From: CAZDKK01 sp964506245
GTDB lineage: Bacteria; Eisenbacteria; RBG-16-71-46; CAIMUX01; WJJG01
NCBI GenBank assembly: GCA_964506245.1
Contig: CAZDKK010000005.1
Span: 62,001 to 126,000 of the forward strand
Direction: 5' to 3'
Length of the DNA stretch: 64,000 nt
This document shows positions 24,447 to 34,496 of this stretch, in pieces (within the stretch, counting starts at the first letter, position 1; each line of letters begins with the position of its first letter). The notes under the pieces were generated by a model, which saw only the letters and a list, made by a program, of their open reading frames with translations, was not told the DNA's origin and made no database searches. The translations under genes and the position numbers were made by a program.

Positions 24447-26750
24447 GTGCCACTGGATCGGACAGCGGTCGAGCACGTCCTCGAGCGTCTCGAGGCCGAG
24501 GATCGCGCCGCGCTACAGGAGCACGAGGTCTACGCGATCCTGGCCGCGGCCGGCATCGATGTCCCGCGCCACGTCGTGTTCCACGACCCCGAGGCGGTGA
24601 CCGCCGCCGCCCTCGACGCGGTTCCCGGCAAGGAGGTCGTCGCCAAGGTTGCCTCCCCGCGCATCCTCCACAAGACCGAGTTCGGCGGCATTCGCATGAT
24701 CCCGCGCGACCCGGGGGCCGTGCGGCAGGCGCTGGCCGACTTCACTGCGCGCGCTGCGGAACAAGACCTCGGCCCGGTGGGCGTCCTGGTGGCGGAGAAG
24801 ATCGAGCTGCGATCTGGCCCCGGGACCGAGCTGCTCCTGTCGCTCCGTCTCGATCGCGCGTTCGGGCCGGTCGTGTCGTTTGGCCTGGGGGGCGTGACGA
24901 CCGAGTACTGGGGCAAGCGGCTGCGCGGCGGGCAGGCGATCGCGGTGCGTGCCACGCTCGAGCTCGCCGACCCGGCGGCGGCGACCGAGATGGTGGCCGC
25001 CACCGTCGCGGGGGATTTCCTGGCCGGTCGCGTGCGCGGGCAGAAGGAGCCGCTGGTCGCGCCGGACGCGGTCGAGGCCGCGATCCGCGCGCTGGCCGCG
25101 CTAGGCGAGGCCTTCTCGCCGCTCGATCACGACAGCCCGTGGACGCTCGAGGAGATCGAGGTCAATCCCCTGGCGGTCGACGTCCGCGGCCGGCTGGTTG
25201 CGCTCGATGGGATCGGCTCCTGGTCGCCGACGAAACAGGAGGTCCGCCCGCGGCCGATCCACAGGCTCAAGTCGCTCCTCGAGCCGGAGCTGATCCTCCT
25301 GATCGGCGTCTCCGCGCGCGCGATGACGCCCGGGCGCATCATCCTCCGCAATTTGCTCGCCTCCGAGCGCTACACGCCCAAGACGCTCGGCATCATGCAT
25401 CCGACCGAGAAGCTGATCGACGGCGTGGCCTGCTACCGCTCGCCCGAGGAACTGCCGGACGGCATCGACATGGCGGTCGTCACCGCCCCGGCCAGCGACG
25501 AGCTCATCGATCAGATGACCGCGCTGGCCCGGCTGGGAAAGGTCAAGACGTTCACCCTGATCAGCTCCGGCTTCGGCGAGACGCAGGGCGGCAAGCAGCT
25601 CCAGCGCCGCCTGCAGCACTTCATCCTGCAGACGCGCGACCAGCAAGACGGCGGGATCCTCGTCAACGGCCCGAACTGCCTCGGGATTGTCAGCCAGCCC
25701 GGAGACTACAACACCTTCTTCCTGCCGCCGTACAAGCTGGCGATCCACAAGGATCGCGCGGGCGGAGGGAATCTCGCGTCGGTCAGCCAGTCGGGCGCGT
25801 TCCTGGTCTGCCAGATGTCACGCTTGGGCAACTACATCACCCCGCGCTACTCGATCAGCTTCGGCAACCAAGTGGACGTGTCGGTTTCCGATTACATCCG
25901 CTACTTCACCGGAGAGAATCAGGTCAAGGTGATCTCCATCTATGTGGAGGGGTTCCAGCCCTATGACGGGCGTGCCCTGATCGAGGCCGCTCGCGCCGCG
26001 CGCGCGGCCGGCAAGACAGTGGTCATGTACAAGACCGGGCGCACGGCCGCGGGCGCCAAGGCGGCCAGTTCCCACACCGCGGCCATCGCCGGCGACTACG
26101 CCGTGGCGGAGCAGTGCTTCCAGAACTCCGGCATCAAGGTCGCGCCCGACCTGGACACGTACGCCGAGTGGATGGAGATCTACACGCTGCTCGGTCACTG
26201 CCGCGTGCGGGGCCGGCGCGTCGGGATCATGACCAACGCCGGGTTCGAGACGACCGTAGCCTCCGACCGGCTGGGGTACCTCAAGCTGGCCGAGTTCGCC
26301 CCGGCCACGTGGGAGCGGATGCGCAAGGGGCTGCCGGAGGGGATCGTCGACTTCCGCAACCCGCTCGACGCCACGCCCATCACGCCCACGCCCGCGTACC
26401 TGAACTGCGTGGCGGCGATGGTCGAAGATCCGAACGTCGACTGCCTGCTCATCTCGTGCGTGCCGCTCACCCTGGCGGTCAACGTCTTGCCCCCGAGCCC
26501 GGAGCACAAGGAGAACCTCTACGCCGAGGGCTCGCTGGGCATGGGCTTCGCGCGCATCTTCCGCGCCACGCGCAAGCCGATCGTCTTCTGCGTGGATGCC
26601 GGCGAGATCTACGATCCGCTGGTGAACCTGCTCCAGGACCACGGCGCGCCGACCTTCCGGCGGATCGACCGGGCAATGCTGGCACTGTCGGAGTTCGTGC
26701 GCGACCGGCTGAGCCTGCGGCAGCGGGAGCGGGAAGGCGTGGGGCGGTGA
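24447..26750 (+). CDS. ADP-forming acyl-CoA synthetase (acetyl-CoA synthetase type), beta-alpha fusion
   Basis: A 767-residue NDP-forming acyl-CoA synthetase. The ATP-grasp part comes first (about 20-260: EVVAKVASPRILHKTEFGG and EEIEVNPLAVD). The CoA-binding and ligase parts follow (about 275-740), with LISSGFGETQGG, NGPNCLGIV and SVSQSGAFL. The SSHTAAIAGD segment holds the phospho-accepting His. It converts an acyl-CoA to the acid while making ATP, or the reverse. The order is opposite to the commoner alpha-then-beta chain. It starts with GTG, preceded by GGAGG. With the aldehyde oxidoreductase at 61947 it suggests fermentation or amino-acid oxidation with energy capture. Substrate range is unknown. 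Confidence 0.9.
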   Translation: MPLDRTAVEHVLERLEAEDRAALQEHEVYAILAAAGIDVPRHVVFHDPEAVTAAALDAVPGKEVVAKVASPRILHKTEFGGIRMIPRDPGAVRQALADFTARAAEQDLGPVGVLVAEKIELRSGPGTELLLSLRLDRAFGPVVSFGLGGVTTEYWGKRLRGGQAIAVRATLELADPAAATEMVAATVAGDFLAGRVRGQKEPLVAPDAVEAAIRALAALGEAFSPLDHDSPWTLEEIEVNPLAVDVRGRLVALDGIGSWSPTKQEVRPRPIHRLKSLLEPELILLIGVSARAMTPGRIILRNLLASERYTPKTLGIMHPTEKLIDGVACYRSPEELPDGIDMAVVTAPASDELIDQMTALARLGKVKTFTLISSGFGETQGGKQLQRRLQHFILQTRDQQDGGILVNGPNCLGIVSQPGDYNTFFLPPYKLAIHKDRAGGGNLASVSQSGAFLVCQMSRLGNYITPRYSISFGNQVDVSVSDYIRYFTGENQVKVISIYVEGFQPYDGRALIEAARAARAAGKTVVMYKTGRTAAGAKAASSHTAAIAGDYAVAEQCFQNSGIKVAPDLDTYAEWMEIYTLLGHCRVRGRRVGIMTNAGFETTVASDRLGYLKLAEFAPATWERMRKGLPEGIVDFRNPLDATPITPTPAYLNCVAAMVEDPNVDCLLISCVPLTLAVNVLPPSPEHKENLYAEGSLGMGFARIFRATRKPIVFCVDAGEIYDPLVNLLQDHGAPTFRRIDRAMLALSEFVRDRLSLRQREREGVGR

Positions 26751-27076
26751 AGCCGGCGGCGGGGGCGGGGCGCGTAGACGCCACGGCCGATTCAGAGGCC
26801 CTACCCGCCGGATGGCGCTGCAACTTCCCATAGGCCTGGGTCCCAAATGGCCCGGAGATACTCACGTACTCGTGCCATTCATCTCCATCCGTTCCTGCAG
26901 GGAGGGTTAGGTTACAAATGACGCGACGATGGAGCCCGGGGTTGGATTCCAGGTGGCGCGATGCGGGGACTTGCCATCCCCGATGCGGCGTCGCATGATC
27001 ATCGTGCTCCGCCGAGTGAGTGTGCGCGTGCTGGCGGATGAGTGCGCGCGACGGCGGATGAAGGGGACTCCGAACC
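26751..27076. other. Intergenic region before the kinase-TPR gene
   Basis: 326 bases. A less GC-rich patch around 26906-26922 (GTTAGGTTACAAATG) is the only promoter-like stretch. AAGGGGA precedes the kinase start. I see no gene remnant or structured element that I can name. Confidence 0.5.
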
Positions 27077-30000
27077 ATGGACCCCCTGCCTGGTCAGAAG
27101 ATCGCGCACTTCCGGATCTGTTCGAAACTCGGTCAGGGCGGGATGGGCACCGTTTTCCGTGCCGAGGACGAGACCCTCGGTCGACCCATCGCCCTCAAGA
27201 TTCTCCCCGGCGACGCCTTCGACGACCGCATGCGCCACCAGCGCTTCCTGCGGGAAGCCCGCTCGGCAGCCGCGGTCGTTCACCCTTACATCGCCGCCAT
27301 CTACGACGCCGGAGAAGCCAGCGGCATCACCTACATCGCCATGGAGTACGTCGAGGGGAAGACCCTTCGCACCGTCTTCACCGAAAGGACTGCTGGACTT
27401 CTCGAGATCGTGAACCTCGGCGTGCAGATCTGCGAAGGATTGGCCTGCGCCCACGAGTCGGGCGTGGTGCACCGGGACCTCAAGCCTGACAACATCATGA
27501 TTCGCGGGGACGGGCACCCCAAGATCCTCGACTTCGGGCTGGCCAAGCTCATCGAGAGCCGCGACCTGAAGGCAGCATCGACTTTCGCCACCGGCGACGG
27601 CCCCCGACCGCACTTGTCCGTCCCGGGTGAGATTTTGGGCACCCCTGCCTACATGTCACCCGAACAGGCACGTGGCGAGGCCGTCGACGTTCGGTCCGAC
27701 CTTTTCTCGCTCGGAGTGATCTTCTACGAATGGGTGACCGGCAAGAGCCCCTTCAAGCGGCCGAGCGCCGTCGAGACGTTGAGCGCCATCCTCCGAGACG
27801 AGCCACCCTCACCCGCATCGCTCCGCCGCGGCTGCCCCCCGCCACTGGAGCGGGTCCTGCACAAGTGCTTGGCCAAGGATCCGACGAACCGCTACCAGAC
27901 CGCCCGGGAGCTCCTCGAGGCCCTTCGCGGGATCCGTGAAGATCTCGAGCTGGCGGCCCTCCGGAAGCGCAGCCCAGGCGTGCGGTACTTGCGTCGGGCC
28001 GGCTACACCCTCGGCGCGGCAGGCGTGGTCTTGATCCTCGCGCTCCTGGTGGGAAAAGGGATCCTCCAGCGGCCGGCGGAGAGTCCCGTGGGATGGAAGA
28101 ACAGCAATCCATCGCTCGCCGTCCTCTACTTCGCGAACATGAGTCCGGCCCAGGAAGATGAATACTTGGCCCCGGGACTGACCGAGGATGTGATCACGAG
28201 CCTCTCGAAGCTCAAAGCCTTGAATGTCTTTTCCCGCTCCGCGGTGGAGTTCTACCGGGACCAGCACGTTGATCCCAGACGGCTGCGCAGCGACCTGGGA
28301 GCTTCACATGTCGTCGAAGGATCGATCCGGAAGAATGGTTCAGACGTGAGGGTGACCGCTCAGCTCATTGACACCGGAAGCGGCTATCACGTCTGGGCGG
28401 AGACGTACGACTGCACCATGGAGACTGTGTTCTCGATCCAGGACACGATCGTGGCCGCGGTCGAGCACGCCTTGCACCTGAGGCCGGAGCAGGTCTCGAT
28501 CGGCGCGGTGGGCCCCCGATGGACCCGGAATGCGGCTGCCTATGCGTTCTACCTGAGGGGACGGGAGGAGGAAACCAGACGAGACACGGAGGGACCGGAA
28601 CCGGCAATCCGGGAATGGTACGAGAAGGCCCTGGCCGTCGATCCGGAGTATGCCCCGGCCCTGGCGGGCATGGCTGTGGGTCTGGTCAAGGAGTGGGGCT
28701 ATCATACCCCCCGTGAGCCGGGAGGTCTCGAGCCGGCTCTGGACATGGCGCAGAGAGCCAAGGCCTTGGACCCGACGCTCGCGGATGCCTGGTGGGCCGA
28801 GGCGGCGGTTTGGGTGGAGATGAACGACCCGGTGCGTGCCGTGGCCGTCCTGGACGAGGCGCTCGTCCATCTACCCGCCGCCCCCCGGCTCTTCGATCTG
28901 ATGGGCTACACGCGTTTCTGGTCGCTCGGTCAGCGAGAAGAAGCGGTCACGGCGTACAGCAAGAGCATGGCTCTCAATCCCTCAAGTTTCTACCCTTACC
29001 TGAACCTCTGCGACATCAGCCTCGCGGCCGGGAAGATCGACGAGGCTCGTCGCATCGTAGCCGACGGGCTGGCCCATGTGCCTGAGGACATCCACCTCCG
29101 GGCCCAGGAGGCGCAGGTCCTGCGTAGAGAGAAACGCCACCAGGAAGCGATCAGCGCCAACCGGACTCTTTGCAGCCGCTATCCCGACAGCTTCTTCGCG
29201 ATTATTAAGTTGGCCAGCGCTTACAGAGTGGCGGGGAGATTGGCGCAGGCAGAGAGTGTCTATGCGGCGGCCATCGCCCGGTGGCCGCTGAGCACGCGGG
29301 CCCTGAATGCCGCCGGCTGGGATGCCCTCGATCGCCACGACTACGCGGCGGCGGACGACCTCTTCCGCCGAGCCATCGCCATCGCTCCCCGTGCCTATTG
29401 GCCTCGAAAACTCTTGGCCCGTTCCCTGACGGAACAGCGACGTCCGAGGGAAGCAGAAGCCATCCTCCTCGAGATCGAGAAGATCTGGCCCAAGGATGCG
29501 GAGAGTGCCAGGGCACTCAGTGAGTTCTACGCCACCGAGACCGAAGACTTTACCCGAGCCAAGGAGTGGGCGGAGCGGGCGGTGGCGCTGGCCCCGAACT
29601 GGCCCAATGCCTACTGGTGCCTGGCCGACGTGTTCTCGCGCAAGAGCGACTACGAGAGGGCCGCGGCGACCTACGGCAAGGCCCTTGCCCTGAAGCGCGA
29701 TGATCCTCAGTTCCACCGCGCGCTGAGCCGGAGCCTCCTGAGTCTCGGGCGATTCGAGGAAGCGGCGCGAGAGGGCGAGATCGCGGTGTCGCTCAATCCA
29801 ACGAATGTCCAGTCGCTCACAACGCTCGGCGACATCTACGATTGCTGGGGCAAGTACAACCTGGCTGCCGCGGCCTGGGAAAAGGCGGTCGCTCTCGATT
29901 CCACGGCTTCCGTGCTCAACCGCCTGGCCAGCACCTATCGAAGGGCGGGCCGATACAGGAAGGCGGTGGAAGCATACGAACGGTCCGCGGCCCTCGACAC

Positions 30001-30532
30001 GACCTGGTTCTCTCCGCACCTTGGTTGTGCCATTCTGTTCACCTACTACCAGAGGGACTTTGCGCAGGCGAGGGAACATCTCGGCAAGGCGCTCCGCCGC
30101 GCATCGACTCCGCTTTCCCGCGCCCGGGTGTACGATCTTCTCGGAGCCATCGAGGCGCTGGACCACCGGCCGGAGCGGTCCCGGGAGGCCTATGAGCAGG
30201 CTCGCCAGATCCTCGCCCCCGAGATCAAGGCCCATGCGAACGATCCCTATGTCTTGAACCATGCCGCCTCCGTCGCAGGTCATCTCGGGGACACGGAGAA
30301 GACGCGGGCCTACGTGACCCGCCTGCTGGAAGTCCAAGGAGAATCGCCGGAGTATCTCTACGGTGCGGGCTGTTACCTGGCCAGGATCGGGGACGTGGAG
30401 GCGGCACTGACCTGCGTGGAAAAGGCCGTCGCCCTCGGGTACAACGACCGGTCCCTCATGGAAGTGGACATCGACTTGGCTCCAATACGCGACCACCCAC
30501 GGTTCAAGAAGCTCCTCGACTCCATGCGTTGA
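27077..30532 (+). CDS. Ser/Thr protein kinase with TolB-like domain and long TPR array
   Basis: A 1151-residue membrane protein. The kinase domain (about 8-275) is complete: glycine loop LGQGGMGTVF (18-27), Lys41, HRDLKPDN (133-140), DFG (152-154) and GTPAYMSPEQ. One membrane span lies at about 306-330. A TolB-like N-terminal (FlgO-type) domain follows (about 345-470: SLAVLYFANM, VEGSIRKNGSDVRVTAQLI). TPRs fill 500-1145, around fifteen units. The kinase is cytoplasmic and the TPR region would lie outside the inner membrane. Such proteins are thought to couple an envelope signal or protein interaction to phosphorylation. It is monocistronic and converges on the SBBP gene. Confidence 0.92.
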   Translation: MDPLPGQKIAHFRICSKLGQGGMGTVFRAEDETLGRPIALKILPGDAFDDRMRHQRFLREARSAAAVVHPYIAAIYDAGEASGITYIAMEYVEGKTLRTVFTERTAGLLEIVNLGVQICEGLACAHESGVVHRDLKPDNIMIRGDGHPKILDFGLAKLIESRDLKAASTFATGDGPRPHLSVPGEILGTPAYMSPEQARGEAVDVRSDLFSLGVIFYEWVTGKSPFKRPSAVETLSAILRDEPPSPASLRRGCPPPLERVLHKCLAKDPTNRYQTARELLEALRGIREDLELAALRKRSPGVRYLRRAGYTLGAAGVVLILALLVGKGILQRPAESPVGWKNSNPSLAVLYFANMSPAQEDEYLAPGLTEDVITSLSKLKALNVFSRSAVEFYRDQHVDPRRLRSDLGASHVVEGSIRKNGSDVRVTAQLIDTGSGYHVWAETYDCTMETVFSIQDTIVAAVEHALHLRPEQVSIGAVGPRWTRNAAAYAFYLRGREEETRRDTEGPEPAIREWYEKALAVDPEYAPALAGMAVGLVKEWGYHTPREPGGLEPALDMAQRAKALDPTLADAWWAEAAVWVEMNDPVRAVAVLDEALVHLPAAPRLFDLMGYTRFWSLGQREEAVTAYSKSMALNPSSFYPYLNLCDISLAAGKIDEARRIVADGLAHVPEDIHLRAQEAQVLRREKRHQEAISANRTLCSRYPDSFFAIIKLASAYRVAGRLAQAESVYAAAIARWPLSTRALNAAGWDALDRHDYAAADDLFRRAIAIAPRAYWPRKLLARSLTEQRRPREAEAILLEIEKIWPKDAESARALSEFYATETEDFTRAKEWAERAVALAPNWPNAYWCLADVFSRKSDYERAAATYGKALALKRDDPQFHRALSRSLLSLGRFEEAAREGEIAVSLNPTNVQSLTTLGDIYDCWGKYNLAAAAWEKAVALDSTASVLNRLASTYRRAGRYRKAVEAYERSAALDTTWFSPHLGCAILFTYYQRDFAQAREHLGKALRRASTPLSRARVYDLLGAIEALDHRPERSREAYEQARQILAPEIKAHANDPYVLNHAASVAGHLGDTEKTRAYVTRLLEVQGESPEYLYGAGCYLARIGDVEAALTCVEKAVALGYNDRSLMEVDIDLAPIRDHPRFKKLLDSMR

Positions 30533-30544
30533 GGGAGAATCGCG

Positions 30545-30573
30545 GCGGCCGGCCTCACCCCCAGGCCGGCCGC
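30545..30573. terminator. Bidirectional terminator hairpin
   Basis: A perfect 11-bp inverted repeat, GCGGCCGGCCT (30545-30555) and AGGCCGGCCGC (30563-30573), with a 7-base loop. It sits between the convergent kinase and SBBP genes. There is no U-tract, as with the other hairpins here. Confidence 0.6.
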
Positions 30574-30601
30574 GAATCGACTTCGGCCGCCTCCGGCGCG
30601 C

Positions 30602-33082
30602 TCACGGACGGATGACGGCCTTGCGCGAGTCCGTTACGCCGCCGGCTTCGAGACGGATGAAGTAGATGCCCGGCGACACATGCTGGCGCAGGGCCAGCGG
30701 GTCCCACGTAAGTTTGTGGTGGCCGGCCGTCACCTCGCGATCCAGCAGCTCCGTCACGAGCCGGCCACCCACGTCGTAGATTCCCACGTGGACGCGGCTT
30801 CGCGCCGGCAGATCGATCGTGAAGGCGACCGGTCCTTGGCTCGGATTCGGGTGCGGTGCGCCCAGGTGAAGGGACGCCGGCGTGGTCCCGACCACCGGGG
30901 GTTCCTCGACGTCCGCCCACCCGATGGCGCCGAAGAGAGCGACCCAGCCGTCCGGCAGGCCGGGGCTGTTGTGGGTACTGTCGAATGCACTGGGGGTCGT
31001 GGGGAACTCGTACGAGCGCGTGCTGCCGGTCAGGGCCACCGGGTCATACATCGTCGCGCCAGGGGCGAGAGCCAGCGCCCAGACGGCGTCCATGTCAGCG
31101 CCGCCCAGGAAAGTCCCGTAGAGCAGGTCATGGGCGCCGAGACCCGTAGGGCGCAAGCGGAAGACGAAGGCATCCTGCAGACCGTGAGGGTTCGGGTCGT
31201 AGGCATCAGGCGTGACCGGGAATCCAGGGCAGAGGTTGCAGAAGCTGGATCCGACGACATCGCCCCGGGAGTCGACTGCGAGGAGGGTGACCGCATCGAC
31301 CTCGCCTCCGCCCAGGTATGTGGAGTAGAGCAACGCATCTCCGGCCGAGCCAACGATGGCAATGAACCCGTCATCGAGCCCCCCGTTGAAGCTCGTGTCG
31401 AACGCACCGGGAGTGGTCGGTAGATCGGTCGAGTAGGTGTAACCACCCAGGGCGAGGTTGCCCGACGGCATGATCGCCAGCGTGGCAGCCCCGTCCACGT
31501 CACTGCCGCCAAAGTAGGTGGAGAACCTGAGAGAGTCCCCGAGCGGTGAGAGTCGAGTGAGAAACGCGTCCCGAGTCCCATTGATCACCCTCTGGTATGC
31601 GCCTTGAGTGGTCGGGAAGTTGGTCGAGCCGGTGCCCCCGGCCACCGTGGCCGCGCCCGATCCATCGACCGCGAGGCCGCCAAGAACCATCTCCACGTAG
31701 TCCGAGCTGCCCTCAGTCGCGCTTCCTCCCAGGAAAGTCGAGAAGACGAGGCTGCTCGGGGCGACCCGATCGAAGCGCGTCACGAAGGCGTCGATAGAGC
31801 CGTTGTAACTTCGGTCGAAGGCCCCGGGAGTGGTCGGGAAGCCCGATGACCGCGTGTACCCGGACACGGTGATGCCCCAAGGCGCTGCGACATCGACCTC
31901 CACCGCCCAGTCGGAAGCAGAACCGCCGAGGAACGTCGAGTACAGTAGACTCGCGCCGTCGCCGCTCAACTGCGTCACGAATACATCCCCAGGATAGCTG
32001 CCGCCCCCGTTGTAAGTCCGGTCATAGGCGTCCGGGGTAGTGGGGAAGTCGGTGGACGACGTGATCCCGACGACCCACACCGACCCGGCATCAAGGGCGA
32101 TATCAAAGGCCCGGTCCTCCTGCCCGCCCCCCAGGTAGGTGCACCACACCCGTTGTTCATCTCCGCTCTGCGCCGGGTCGAAGCAGGCGACCCACGCGTC
32201 GCACACGCCGTTGAAGGTCGGATCATAGGCCCCCGGCGTCGTCGGGATGCCGGGAATCCCAACGTAGTCGGACTGGCCAGCCACGATCAGACGACCGTTG
32301 TCTCCGAAGGCGATCGCCGTTCCGAGATCCGTTCCCAGCGTGCCGAAGAACGTCGACCACTCGAGGCCGGGTACCTCGACCCGGGGGTCGATGACGAGCG
32401 GAAGTCCCGGATCGCGACCCGGCACCGCGAAACCATAGCGATTCCCGCTCAGGATCCGATACTTGCACTCGACCGTGATCCGGCCACCCGAGGGCAACTC
32501 CTGCCACGTCGCCGGGACCGTCTGGCGCAGCGTTCCCGCCGGCGTCTCCATCTCGAGCGAACCGTCCGCAGCCAGGCAAAGCGCCGTCGCGCCCTCACAC
32601 CGGATCACGACTGGCGCGAGGTCCGCGCCCGGCGCGACCAAGACGTCGTACTTCAGCCGCCCCGCGTCCTCCCGTACCCGCACGTCCACCCCCGGGTAGA
32701 GATCTGGGTAGAGGACCCGGCGGTACGAGGGCGCGCCCCGGCGCCACCGCGCCGGATCGTTACCGATGAGGAAGTTCGTGACGGCGCGCGAGCGGTCCTC
32801 GCCGACCACCGCCGCCTCCGGCGCCGCCCCCTCGAACACGAAGTGCAGGCTCACTCGGCCCGCAGCAGTCTCGGGCCCGCGCGGCAGATCGAGCGCCAGG
32901 GCGCCCTGCTCGATCCGAGTCACGACGTTGCCCCGACTCGCAAGGAATCTCGTTGACGTGTCCCACTGCCCCAGGTTCTCGACGAACATGCTGGGCAAAG
33001 TCTCCGGACCCGACAACTCGGCAAGAGCCGACGTTGCCATCGCGAGCGCCACTGGAATGAGAATGAGCATACAGGTTTTCAT
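30602..33082 (-). CDS. Secreted SBBP-repeat beta-propeller protein with FlgD-like C-terminal tail
   Basis: An 826-residue exported protein. It has a signal peptide (about 1-21), then an N-terminal domain (about 25-230) seen in SBBP proteins (FVENLGQWD at its start). Seven or eight SBBP repeats follow (about 240-715), each with a YSTFLGG-type strand and a DFPTTPGAYDRTYNG-type strand. The last 85 residues form a FlgD Ig-like tail: PHPNPSQGPVAFTIDLP, VHVGIYDVGGRLV, LTWDP and GIYFIRLEAGG. Such tails are sorting or display modules in FCB-type bacteria. AAGGAGAAAA precedes the start. A cell-surface or secreted adhesive propeller is likely; the ligand is unknown. The lectin-fold gene lies upstream in the same direction with only 31 bases between. 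Confidence 0.9.
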   Translation of the reverse strand: MKTCMLILIPVALAMATSALAELSGPETLPSMFVENLGQWDTSTRFLASRGNVVTRIEQGALALDLPRGPETAAGRVSLHFVFEGAAPEAAVVGEDRSRAVTNFLIGNDPARWRRGAPSYRRVLYPDLYPGVDVRVREDAGRLKYDVLVAPGADLAPVVIRCEGATALCLAADGSLEMETPAGTLRQTVPATWQELPSGGRITVECKYRILSGNRYGFAVPGRDPGLPLVIDPRVEVPGLEWSTFFGTLGTDLGTAIAFGDNGRLIVAGQSDYVGIPGIPTTPGAYDPTFNGVCDAWVACFDPAQSGDEQRVWCTYLGGGQEDRAFDIALDAGSVWVVGITSSTDFPTTPDAYDRTYNGGGSYPGDVFVTQLSGDGASLLYSTFLGGSASDWAVEVDVAAPWGITVSGYTRSSGFPTTPGAFDRSYNGSIDAFVTRFDRVAPSSLVFSTFLGGSATEGSSDYVEMVLGGLAVDGSGAATVAGGTGSTNFPTTQGAYQRVINGTRDAFLTRLSPLGDSLRFSTYFGGSDVDGAATLAIMPSGNLALGGYTYSTDLPTTPGAFDTSFNGGLDDGFIAIVGSAGDALLYSTYLGGGEVDAVTLLAVDSRGDVVGSSFCNLCPGFPVTPDAYDPNPHGLQDAFVFRLRPTGLGAHDLLYGTFLGGADMDAVWALALAPGATMYDPVALTGSTRSYEFPTTPSAFDSTHNSPGLPDGWVALFGAIGWADVEEPPVVGTTPASLHLGAPHPNPSQGPVAFTIDLPARSRVHVGIYDVGGRLVTELLDREVTAGHHKLTWDPLALRQHVSPGIYFIRLEAGGVTDSRKAVIRP

Positions 33083-33113
33083 CGTCTTTTCTCCTTGCTG
33101 TCCACCAGGACTA

Positions 33114-33965
33114 CTACTTGCCCGCGTTTCTGAACATCGCCTTCATTGCGCCCCATGAGTGCTCTGCGGCCGGCACGGGGGCGGGAAATTCCACTCGCAG
33201 ATAGTCGATGCTCAATGCGCTCCAGACGTGCCCCTCCCACCAGGTCAGAGAAGGGTTGCCCGCCCAGATCGCTGCGGGTCTGAGAGCGCTGCTGACTGGA
33301 CCATAGACAGGCTGTCCGTCGACAGCGATTGTGAATGTGGTACCCATGCATTCCAGAGCGATTTCATGGAATTCGTCAGGCGATGGCACAATTGCTACGA
33401 CAATGAGCTCACCTTCAAGCGCCGTGGCAACCTGCACGTAGTTCATCGTTCGATCGCACCACACGTGAAGCAGGATGTTCCCGTCGTCCGCCGTTTCGGG
33501 AGGATTCGCGCCACTCGGTTCAGTAGTTTCAGTCTGAAGAACCTCAACTCCGACACCACCCGCTGAATTGGCGTCGTACCGCATTCTCACTTTCAGGACG
33601 AAGTCTCCCGACGTCGGGAAGAGTTGAACGGATCCCGGATGCCGTGAAACTAGATAGGGGAACGCCCACGGGTTGCTCGATGACATGTGCAGCTGGCTCT
33701 CCGATAGAACTGCGGAGCCGTATGGGGAGTGTATGGCAGTCCCATAGCATGGCTCCCCCTCGTCCACCCACGTCCCAGGCCCGTGACCGCCCGTTGGATA
33801 GGAATCGCACCACCGCACGCCACTCGTCAGGATCTCGGTGTGCCAGATGGCGGGCTCCAGCGCTGGCCCGTCAAACTCCTCCTCGAAGAACACGACCGTT
33901 TGGGCGGTCGCTATGGACAGGATCGGAACCAGGCAAAGAACCGTGAACGCAACAGTAGGCCTCAT
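33114..33965 (-). CDS. Exported concanavalin/LamG-like protein (copy 1)
   Basis: A 283-residue protein with a signal peptide (about 1-21, ending SIATA). The mature protein has the pattern VVFFEEEFDGPALEPAIWHT at its start and closing strands LSIDYLRVEF, as in concanavalin-like lectin or glycosidase-16-fold proteins. No catalytic signature is visible. It ends in PAAEHSWGAMKAMFRNAGK. A paralogue at 55710 shares the start (FFEEqFnGaaLdPsvW), the TSGVRWCD segment and a WG-x-[IM]-KA-x-[FY]-R ending. GGGAGGTG precedes the ATG. Binding to a carbohydrate or surface is the best guess. The RBS and ATG region are repeated upstream at 37211, part of a segmental duplication. Confidence 0.8.
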   Translation of the reverse strand: MRPTVAFTVLCLVPILSIATAQTVVFFEEEFDGPALEPAIWHTEILTSGVRWCDSYPTGGHGPGTWVDEGEPCYGTAIHSPYGSAVLSESQLHMSSSNPWAFPYLVSRHPGSVQLFPTSGDFVLKVRMRYDANSAGGVGVEVLQTETTEPSGANPPETADDGNILLHVWCDRTMNYVQVATALEGELIVVAIVPSPDEFHEIALECMGTTFTIAVDGQPVYGPVSSALRPAAIWAGNPSLTWWEGHVWSALSIDYLRVEFPAPVPAAEHSWGAMKAMFRNAGK

Positions 33966-33971
33966 GGAACA

Positions 33972-34355
33972 CCTCCCTTTGCTTAAGGCGTATTTCCCGG
34001 TCGAAACCTGCGACGCGGCGCCGACAGACCCGATGCCCTCCGGGCCAGCGACCAACATGATGATGGGCGACACCCGCAGGGAGGAACGGCGGTGCCAACA
34101 GGCGCGCTGAGATCCCCCCTGCCGGGTCCTACTTGAGGCCCCGGACCAGCCACAACTGGCCGAGTTCCCGCGAGTACGAGTAGGCGTAGCTGAGACCGTC
34201 CGGCCCGATGTCGCCAACGATTCTGGGTTCACCGCCAGCGAGGGAGAAGAGACAGAGCTTCTGGTCCGCAGAGGTTGCCGCGATGAAGCGCCCATCGAGT
34301 GAGGGGTTAGGGGAAGTGAATCCCTCAGGCGAGATCGGACGCGGAAGGCCGCCCT
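33972..34355. repeat. Segmental duplication, copy A (shortened)
   Basis: This segment is nearly identical to 37220-37777 at a constant offset of 3248 bases, apart from one internal loss of 174 bases. It contains the 5' leader of the lectin-fold gene and a piece of kinase coding sequence. The loss lies between two copies of CGTCCGG (37445-37451 and 37619-37625 in copy B), fused here at 34197-34203. Confidence 0.92.
34129..34355 (-). pseudogene. C-terminal fragment of the Ser/Thr kinase-propeller gene
   Basis: The translation matches the C-terminus of the kinase at 37377-40181: GGLPRPISPEGFTSPNPS, then DGRFIAATS and DQKLCLFS, then a junction at RIVGDIGP straight into DGLSYAYSYSRELGQLW and the same VRGLK end. 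Fifty-eight residues are missing in frame at the junction. Kinase homology stops at 34355, where unrelated sequence begins, and no start codon or ribosome site belongs to it. It is a dead duplicate rather than a functional small protein. Confidence 0.88.
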
Positions 34356-34496
34356 GAACCGCATTGTCAGTGCAGCCGCACGATTCGCGCCGTGCGGATC
34401 GTTCCTCTTGCTTCCAGGCGGGCGAAGTGGAGTATCCCCTCGGAAGTGGACGCCGCCTTCGCCGCACCGGCAGGGGCACTCTCGGGGGCGTCCTCC
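34356..34496. other. Short non-homologous spacer next to the duplication
   Basis: About 140 bases between the kinase-tail fragment and the stop of the LVIVD gene, with no match elsewhere in the window and no gene. Together with 33966-34355 it makes a 531-base stretch with no intact gene. Confidence 0.5.
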
